Source: Dillenia suffruticosa
Taxonomy: Eukaryota > Streptophyta > Magnoliopsida > Dilleniales > Dilleniaceae
DNA length: 64,000 bases
Reading direction: 5' to 3'
Assembly (NCBI GenBank): GCA_033439265.1
Contig: JAVTVX010000035.1
Location: forward strand, 14,038,001 to 14,102,000
Part shown: positions 56,629 to 64,000 of the stretch, piece by piece
Layout: every line of letters starts with the position of its first letter
Numbering within the stretch: the first letter of the stretch is position 1
Position numbers and translations under genes: made by a program
The notes under the pieces: model-generated
Told to the model about the DNA's origin: nothing
The model's input: the letters and a program-made list of their open reading frames with translations, nothing else
The model's database searches: none

Positions 56629-57096
56629 CTATATTAGCATTACTAGAAAAACAAACATTAACGAAATATAACGATTAGTATAACAGTTAAACATTTGTCT
56701 GTCACAATCCAAAGTAAGAAATCCATTTAACAGATGTCGAGTAAAGTTCAAGTCATAGCTTAGTCTAAGAAGAATAATAACAGAGACTAAATTTCGTCGA
56801 ATTTCTGGTATAAAGATAACATCATGTAAGATTAGGGTTTGGCCACTTCGTAACTCCAGTTTACAAGTGCCAATCCTTTTGACTTCTACTCTTGTATTGT
56901 TTCCTACGTATATCCATCTTGCACCAGGAAGAACTTGATGAAAGTCCACGAACGCTTCTCGATCTCTCGTCACATGGTCTGTTGCTTCTGAGTCTATAAT
57001 CCACACAAGATAAGATTCAGAAAGTAAAATAGTGCTAGAGACATATATAACACTTAGAGAAGCATTACAGGTGCTATCTTTTTCGGTTCGGGACAT
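56629..57096 (-). pseudogene. copia2 protease, active-site Gly replaced
   Basis: WIIDSEATDHVT near 57000 corresponds to the copia protease signature, in which Asp-Ser-Gly is usual. Here Glu replaces Gly. The following segments (ARWIYVGNNTRVEVKRIG, LILHDVIFIPEIRRNLVSV) are typical of the copia protease/GAG-pre-integrase stretch. Confidence 0.8.
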
Positions 57097-57099
57097 TCT

Positions 57100-57165
57100 C
57101 GAGCGAAATGACCAAGAGTTTTACAATTGTAGCACTTCAGTTTACTCTTATCTTTCTTTTTTGCA
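57100..57165 (-). pseudogene. copia2 gag C-terminal zinc knuckle
   Basis: KCYNCKTLGHFARECPEP is a perfect CCHC knuckle, preceded by a Lys-rich stretch. The rest of gag is missing to the right. Confidence 0.8.
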
Positions 57166-58059
57166 ACGAAATTAACGATGAAAAATTATTCGTGGCTAAA
57201 TTTCTGACAGATAGATTATTCGTGACTAAATTTGTTACTAATTAGGGACGAAAAAATTTTTGTCGCTAAATCCGTCGCTAATTGGCGACGATAAATTTTT
57301 CGTTGCAAAATTCGTTGCTAAATTAGTGACGAATAATATTTTCATGGTTAAATTTTGCCATGGAAGCTCTTATCTGTCGCTAAATTTAGCGACGAAAATA
57401 TTTTCGTCACAAATTTCATCACTAATTAGCTACAAAAATTTTCCGTCGTTAAATTCGTCGCTAATTAGCTACGGTAAAAATATTTGTCACAAAATTTAGC
57501 AACAAACTCCAAAATTCGTGGCTAATTTCGTCACTAATTAGCCACAAAAAAATATTCGTGATAAAATTCGTCGCTAATTAGTCACAAATAAAATATTCGT
57601 GGCTAAATTCGTCGCTAATTTATTATCGGAATTTCAAAATTCATGAATAATTTCCAAACAAAATTTCTTCTATACTCTATTATGAAATATTTTTAACCGT
57701 ATCTCTCTTTTTAATATATTTTAAATAACGAAATCGAATTAAATACATATTAAATATTACAATTCTCATCAATTTGATAATTTTAACAACAAATAATTAA
57801 CCAATCTATAACAAATAATTTTCAATTAGTCGCAACTGTCGATTTCTCCATTCGTGTTTTTGTCTTATACATCCATTCGATTCTCTTATATAGTTCAATT
57901 GTTTGTGAAAATTCAGTTGTCATATTTATTCGTTATTGTTATCAGTAAGAAACACAATATATAATACATTCACTTTCGATAATCTATCTCGTCTGGCAAG
58001 TAGATCAAACATTATTTTTCGGAGGATGGTGACAGTAAGATGGATAACTACTGATAAAC

Positions 58060-58990
58060 GGTAATCCATTTATTTTATTTTATTAATTTATATTAACTAA
58101 TCATATTTAATATTTTATAATATCTTAAATAAACATTTAATTTTATTATTTTATATTTTTATTATTAAAATACTAAAATTATTTTTTTTAATATTTTATT
58201 ATTTAGCGATGGATTTAGCAACAAATTAGAAATCCGTCGCTAAATTTAACGATGAATTAAGGAATCCGTCGCTGATTTAGAGACAGATCTAAAAATTCGT
58301 CGCTGATTTAGCGACGGATTCAATGTTCCGTCACTAAACTTAATTTTTTTAAAATTAATATTTAATATTTTATTTTATTTTTTATTTTATTAATTTATAT
58401 TAAATAATCATATTTATTATTTTATAATATTTTAAATTATCATTTTATTTTTTTAATATTTTTAATTTTTAAATCATAATATTTTTTAATTTTTTAAATA
58501 TTTTATTATTTAGCGACGGATTTAGCAACGAATTAGAATCCGTCGCTAAACTTAATTTTTTTAAAATTAACATTTAATATTTTATTTTCTTTTGTTATTT
58601 TATTAGTTTATATTAAATAATCATATTTATTATTTTATAATATTTTAAATTATCATTTTATTTTTTTAATATTTTTAATTTTTAAATAATAATATTTTTT
58701 TAATTTTTTATATATTTTATTATTTAGCGATAGATTTAGCTACGAGTTTAGCGACGAATTAATTTGTCGCTAAATTTAGCGACGAATTCCAAAATCCGTT
58801 GCTAACTTAGCAACGTATTTTAAAATTCGTCGCTAAACTTAATTTTTTAAATTTAACATTTAATATTTTATTTTATTTTGTTATTTTTTTATTTTATTAA
58901 TTTATATTAAATAATCATATTTATTATTTTTTAATATTTTAAATTAGCATTTTATTTTTTTTCTTTTTTATTTTTATTTTTTACAGCAGA
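58060..58990. repeat. AT-rich tandem units of about 210-290 bp
   Basis: The junction CTTAATTTTTT recurs at 58339, 58551 and 58838. Each is followed by similar AT-rich DNA ('TTATATTAAATAATCATATT') and closed by a TTTAGCGACGGATTT block. A weaker copy starts near 58060. The units differ mainly by indels. Confidence 0.7.
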
Positions 58991-59179
58991 ATATTTTTTT
59001 ATTTTTTAAATATTTTCTTGTTTTATTTTTAAATCTTTTTAAAGAATAATATTTTTTATTTTTTAATTAATTTATTAGTTTATTTTAATTAGCATTTTAT
59101 TATTTGATATAAATTTTTATTTCTTTAATTAATATTTAGAATTAGATAATAAGTAAAAATAAAATAGAAGTATGATTAA

Positions 59180-59500
59180 AGGTAAGATGTGGTTTGATGG
59201 TTGGGTACTCTAACATTTAACTCCTGCGCAGGTGTTCGAACCGGGTTGTAGGCATTTTGAGGGTTTTTTCAGGGATTTTTTGCAAGGCAGCTGGGGCGAG
59301 CAGGCAGGCTGGGGTAGGCGGCTGCAGGGAGTTGGGGCGAGCAGGCAGGCGGCTGCAGGGGCTGGGGCGAGGTTGGTGATGCGGGCGGGCGGTTGAGCTC
59401 GTACGCGGGGTGGGGCCCAGGGTGGGCCGGGTGGGCTCGTGAGTTGGTGCAATGAGGCTCGTGCGCGGGATCCAGGGAACGCGTCACCGGGTGCAAGTTA
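59180..59500 (+). other. GC-rich insert with tRNA-like boxes inside the CACTA-like element
   Basis: An A-box-like TGGTTTGATGG (59190-59200) and a B box GTTCGAACC (59234-59242) are followed by a G-rich tandem tract (GGGGCGAGCAGGCAGGC, about 59285-59370) and more GC-rich DNA. Base composition differs sharply from the surroundings. It could be a SINE head plus minisatellite. Short open frames here are repeat artefacts. Confidence 0.4.
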
Positions 59501-59925
59501 GCGACGGATTAAGCATTCATCGCTAATTAAATAAAAATAAAATATTAATATAATAATTAAATAAAATGTATAAAATAAATAAAAAATATAATTGTATATA
59601 ATATAATTTAGTGACGGATTTATAGATCCATCGCTAATTAAATAAAATAAAATATTAATATAATAATTAAATAAAATATATATAATAAATAAAAAATAAT
59701 TATATATCATATAATTTAGCGACGGATTCCTCGGATCTGTCGCTAAATTTAGCGATGAAAAATTTTTCGTCGCTATTTTAGCGACGAATTTTGTTTCTCG
59801 TCGCTAAATTTTTGCGACGCGTTATTGGCGACGAAAAATTTTTCGTTACTAAATCCGTCGCTAATGTTTTTAGCGACGAATTTTTCTAAAATTTTCGTCA
59901 CTAAAACCGTGTTTTTTTGTAGTAA

Positions 59926-62174
59926 AATTTTGATATTTTGTTATCTTAAATTTCTATTTCGACTTACATATCCCGAAAAAATTTGTCAACAACCCGGTCA
60001 GCAACATAATTGAGGTATAATTTCCTTAAAAACATTAATCAATTCACATACAAGCCTATTCAAATATTTCTGCACTTCCGAATTCCACTTTGAGATATTT
60101 TACCAACATCTCAGCCTCGTTCAATGGTCGCTGGCTGCAGTCGAGCATGGTTGCTTTGCAAAAGGTCAACAGAAAACAATTTGCACAACGCAGGACAACA
60201 TAAAAAATAATGATGTCCCACTTATCTGCCATTTCCCCAATGTTGAATTATCAAATCACAAGTGAATCGAGCATATCTTTATACAGCTTATCTTCATCTA
60301 TCAGTACAATTACAGAACATGGAGTACAGCTTTGAAGCTGATTGATATCTCCCCTTGTCTGCAATATCAGATCCAATAAACATGCTCTCCTCCCCCATGA
60401 CAAAGCATTGGATCTGCACCTCATTTCCCTTCGTGTTTGACCATTGCATGCTGTCTTAAAACCTCCACCAGAAGGAAACCATTGCAGGCTTAGCCTACCT
60501 CAAAAGCAAGACGATCGATTGATCCAAGAGAGGAACAAGATGATTTAACGCCGCAAACATCCACACTGCCAAGCCAACACTCTAGTGGTAATATCTGCCT
60601 TCTGTCACATATGATAGAATATAAAGCTATTAAGTGCTTTTACTTTACTAGTCCTCGAGGCCCATGAGAAGACAAGAACTGATTCATCCTTTGGTCCCAT
60701 GGCATTCTTGTTAATGGTACAGAGAGTTGAAAAGTAATACAGATCGCGGTCCCCACATTGCAGGGACAGAGTTTGGCTCATAAGTAACCCATTTCCGCTG
60801 ATCTTTGCATTGAGGTGTTCAGATCTTGCTGTTTAATACCTGGGAGTGGAAAGTAATCGGGGGTAGATTAGCCGCAACCCCATACCGCCTCTCCTACATC
60901 TTTCTTCGACCCGATGCTGTTCACTTTTCCCAGGGGATTCTGTGTGGATAAGAAAAATAACATCCAAAGCCAACTTTCAGGTTTCACAGTGCCTTTTCTT
61001 TGCTTCCATCGTTGAATAATTCCAAAGTATGTGCTTCATGCTACATCTTCAAATGAATCAATGCACCCACATCAAAATCTGCAAAGTTTGACATTCACTC
61101 AACACATGAAACAAAATAATCATAAGGCAACAAGATAACCAGCATCTAGAAGATTCTTAAACATGGTATTGGGTGAATGAAAATGCCAAAGACCTCCGGG
61201 TTCCAAGTGTAGCTTAAAAATTGCACAAAGACAAAAGATGTGGAATCACAAACTCAAAATGGAATTGAGAAAGTCCTAGTCCAACAAAAGGGTAAGAAAG
61301 GGCTTTGAAGTAGGTTGCCTTAAACGAGAAAGAAGTTGAGGAAAGGTGAAAGGAACACAAAAAATGTCTGATAGGATAACGCAATCGACAACCAACAGCA
61401 TAAAAAAAGTACTTTTTGCATGGTTTAGTGCAATGGATGGAGAGATGCTTGCACATTAAAACTGATGTTAGATAATACCATCAGGTATTCAGACACATTG
61501 CAATCTTCAGAATAATTGGAAGATCCATGATCTAAACTGATTACTTCCCTCACCTCCCAAACTGCTCCCCAAACTCCAAAACCAAATACCAAAGAAATGC
61601 CCCTCTACTTTTTTTTATAAGTAATGCAATATAGTAAAAGAAAGCCTGGCTACTGCAAGCAAAGCTGGTTTTCTGGTTTGCTGCAGGCTCAGAGCTTACA
61701 AAAATCAGTCCAATAAAAATAACCTTGATTCAACGAAACTTTATCTTTAGAATAACTAACCATTCCATTGACAACTTAAGCCTAATGTCACCTTTTAAAT
61801 GTCTTCTATCCCATAACACAATTTACATAACAAAATTATCTTTTTGAAGACAATAATTGTTACATGGCCTTCCAAAAACTTAAAACTTCTTTCCAGCTAT
61901 ATACTCAGAAATGCTAGGCAGGTCTGCAATAATGTCCTCTTGGGATCCTAATGTCAGTCACATTCTGTATGTTTGAACCTTCTTGTTAATGCATTAACTG
62001 TAGTTAGTACAACAAATGAATATTTCATGAACTTCAAAATATCTACCCATTGCGAAACCTAATGTAACATAGTGGGAGCATAATTACCTTAAGGATAGTG
62101 ATCATTTCCTGTGAAGCCCATTCAAATATTTCTGCACTTTCGAATTCCATTCTTTCAGATATTTTAACAACATC
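59926..62174. other. Non-transposon DNA, 3' side of a minus-strand gene; partial exon duplicate at about 60040-60170
   Basis: No complete open frame is convincing. Positions 60040-60170 repeat the terminal exon end and following bases at 62110-62222: 'TCAAATATTTCTGCACTT', 'CAACATCTCAGC' and 'TGGCTGCAGT' are shared. The rest is probably downstream or UTR sequence of the minus-strand gene. Confidence 0.45.
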
Positions 62175-62458
62175 TCAGCATCCATCAATGGTCACTGGCT
62201 GCAGTTCAGCATAGTTGCTTTGCAAGAGTGTGTCACTCCTTGCACCAAATAAGGGGTTTGAAGGAGGCTGAGATGGCATAAGACCTAAAGTGCTGTCCAC
62301 AATAGTCTCAGCGCTAAGACCCCTTTGCAGTTCCTGAAGTTTTGGACAACAGATTCTGCTCATCCACATCTGCCTGTAATTCATGAGTGTACTTGTATGT
62401 CCAATAAACATTTCAAGCATTTTCAAGCCAATTGAATCCCACGCAGAGAAGCTTGCAC
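62175..62458 (-). CDS. Terminal exon of an unrecognised host protein
   Basis: On the minus strand a strong acceptor (TTTAATTTTTCAG) precedes an open frame in phase 1. It reads ASFSAWDSIGLKMLEMFIGH, STLMNYRQMWMSRI, QELQRGLSAETIVDSTLGLM and PSNPLFGARSDTLLQSNYAE and stops at a TGA at 62175. Composition is that of a normal soluble protein, with no repeats. I do not recognise the family. A different frame across 62175-62110 (DAEMLLKYLKEWNSKVQKYL) is also open, and its equivalent in the 60-kb duplicate is open apart from an indel. The true C-terminus may therefore use that frame by alternative splicing or after a frameshift. Upstream exons must lie beyond 62459, partly outside the window. Confidence 0.5.
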
Positions 62459-64000
62459 TGAAAAATTAAATGTCTGCACAAAATAGTAGGCAAGAAGCAA
62501 GCTCAAACAACATTAAAAGCTTAACCAATCTCGATCCCTTTCTCTTCTAGCCTTTGATGGTACACGAAAATGGTACCATGGCTAAAATAATTATCCTTTT
62601 GCAACAAACTTTCCTGTCCCACCTTTCCACAACCTCAACGCATGCTCAAAGTTGGCAAGTAAATTGGTAAGGCATGTTAATTGGTGTAATACCCCTAGTA
62701 GATGACTTGTAGAGAGTGCATCACATAGAATGATAAGTAGAAATCAACAACACCACCACAAGAAGCAGAACTCGTATCTTCAATTCAAAGCTGGAAGAAC
62801 ACACAAGATTTGTCAACAATATCATGTAACGTATTTTAATATCTTCTAGTAGCAATTTTTTCTATTTTTATATTTTCTCAAGGAGGTTCAATAGACACTA
62901 TGCTACACATCTGAGTCCATCCTATAGATTAGGCACAAACCATAGCAGAACTCATATCTTCAATTCATCAAAATACTGAAGGTAGTCTATCAAACAAAAC
63001 AGATTAACTGCAAAGAACAGTCATGTCAACATATCAAAAGAAAAGCAATAATTGGATATAGTCTACATCTGAATTTGCACCGATAATTGGCATGATAGAA
63101 AGCTAGAAAGATCCATAGTTTAAAACCAGTCTGGAATAGAAGCTTCTGAGATGAAACTTGATTTTACAAAAACATCATGACTTATTCTGGGCAAATGAAG
63201 AATAACAGGAAGACTACAGAGTCCCAAGATCATAAGAGGCACCACCAAATCAGCAGAAGACTGCGGTTCATTACTGATAATCCATTTAACAACAGAAGGC
63301 AATCACTGTATCAGAGGGGATTAATGATAAATCCTCCATATGAAGATCTTTTTTCACATTCTTTTTAAAATACATTCAGAAATCCTAGCATATACAACCA
63401 CGAACCATCTTCATAATCGACATTTACAAGTCATCCAACTACTTCTCTACAACAGCTATCAGCATTAGAAGAGAATAGTCGATACAATTTCCAAAAAAAA
63501 AAAAAGAATTGTAATAACACACAAGGGAGGCCTTCAATCAGTTGAAACTATTAAGTGTTGAAGCATCTATAAGTACAGCCCTACAGACCAAAAGAATAAC
63601 TCGCACTTACAAGAAACAAGAAAGAATGGCATATACGAGCATTTCTCCACATAGAATAATGCTGGCGTTGAAAGGCTGAGGCAAAAAAAGATAGCATGTG
63701 CCACACTATGACCCGTGCCACACTATGACCCATACCACCAGCTGCATCCAGTTGATTGAAGTATATCAGACGACCAATTCAAGCCGATGAGTCATAGAAA
63801 GCAAGCATAGTCACTCCTGTTGTCCTAAATACTTTCTAGTAAAGGTGCCATACATCTGCCAAAATCAACACCCAATTCAGAGACCCATCATCAAAATTAA
63901 GCCAAAACAAAACAGAAATTCAAATCAAAATCCAAGCATACCCCAATGGAGGAAGACCACCAGGTCAACCAGTGACTGACAACGACCAGTTGAGCTAAAA
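62459..64000 (-). other. Probable introns or upstream part of the same minus-strand gene
   Basis: No long open frame. Weak splice-like signals on the minus strand include a GGCAG acceptor near 63857 and a possible donor GGG|GTATGC near 63944. The last 50 bp are open in two frames. I cannot assign exons with confidence. Confidence 0.3.

Larger units (their letters stand above)
53456..57165 (-). mobile_element. copia2: Ty1/copia element, 5' part missing
   Basis: Minus-strand coding parts from the gag zinc knuckle (57165) to the RNase H end (54065) are in correct order, followed by a likely 3' LTR of about 490 bp. The 5' LTR and most of gag are absent: the sequence passes into CACTA-like DNA at about 57165. 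Domains are better preserved than in copia1, so it is probably younger or more recently functional. Its relation to the copia1 LTR edge at 53455 (insertion or fusion) is not resolved. Confidence 0.75.
57166..59925 (-). mobile_element. CACTA-like non-autonomous DNA transposon, left end truncated
   Basis: The right end, read on the minus strand, is TACTACAAAAAAACACGG, one base from the CACTACAA terminus of plant CACTA elements. Behind it lie dense subterminal repeats of TTAGCGACGAA and its inverse GTCGCTAA. Similar repeats fill 57180-57640 and 58200-58350. No transposase is visible. The left terminus is not found, because the repeats begin directly at the copia2 gag codons. The centre has AT-rich tandem units and a GC-rich insert. 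Confidence 0.6.

Noticed and set aside
59210-59496. Ala/Pro-rich minus-strand ORFs of 75-80 residues
   Set aside because: Low-complexity translation of a G-rich tandem tract.
63120-63302. 60-residue minus-strand ORF as an exon
   Set aside because: No splice signals fit both edges and the sequence resembles no protein I know.
1-64000. CRISPR arrays, bacterial operons, phage or defence systems
   Set aside because: None seen; all structure fits a plant nuclear genome dominated by transposons.

Overview
This window is plant nuclear DNA, most likely from an eudicot. It is AT-rich, has no prokaryote-style gene density, carries plant-type Ty3/gypsy and Ty1/copia retrotransposons primed by initiator Met-tRNA, and holds fragments of a D3-type cyclin, a glycine-rich RNA-binding protein and plastid ycf2. 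About 45 kb of the 64 kb is transposon-derived. I see no intact host gene; the only likely host coding sequence is a terminal exon of an unrecognised protein near the right end.

Left part (1-12444). Positions 1-2359 are most of an old non-autonomous LTR element. A smaller relative (10859-11902) is flanked by 5-bp target-site duplications (TSDs) and interrupts a broken glycine-rich RNA-binding protein gene. Both keep the same short coiled-coil coding stretch, and the smaller one has a first LTR reduced to a perfect 32-bp palindrome. Between them, 5017-9696 is a head-to-head pair of long-TIR DNA transposons (Pack-MULE-like). Each carries the same captured pieces, including a D3-type cyclin-box fragment. 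The right-hand copy also holds about 247 bp of plastid ycf2 inside the cyclin fragment. The pair forms one large imperfect palindrome that could be transcribed as a hairpin.

Central nest (12445-53455). An old minus-strand copia element (copia1) was invaded at two places. In its left LTR sits a 10.9-kb Tekay/Del-type chromovirus (gypsy1, 13471-24337, TSD GACAT). In its reverse transcriptase region sits a second chromovirus family (beta, 25809-48430, imperfect TSD ACTAG/ACTAT). The left LTR of beta was hit by a third family (gamma, 26396-39278, TSD GATTA). Gamma is a tandem LTR-internal-LTR-internal-LTR structure. All of these lie on the minus strand, and none has an unbroken pol gene. The right LTR of copia1 carries a further 759-bp solo-LTR-like insertion (52222-52980).

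Right part (53456-64000). A second, better preserved copia element (copia2, 53456 to about 57165, minus strand) retains recognisable gag end, protease, integrase, reverse transcriptase and RNase H. It stops abruptly at a CACTA-like non-autonomous DNA transposon (about 57166-59925) built of GTCGCTAA repeats, AT-rich tandem units and a GC-rich insert with tRNA-like boxes. From 59926 onward the sequence looks like host DNA: a minus-strand terminal exon (62175-62458) with a good splice acceptor, and a partial duplicate of its end about 2 kb away.

All calls come from reading the sequence by eye. Family names rest on motif recognition, not on database searches.
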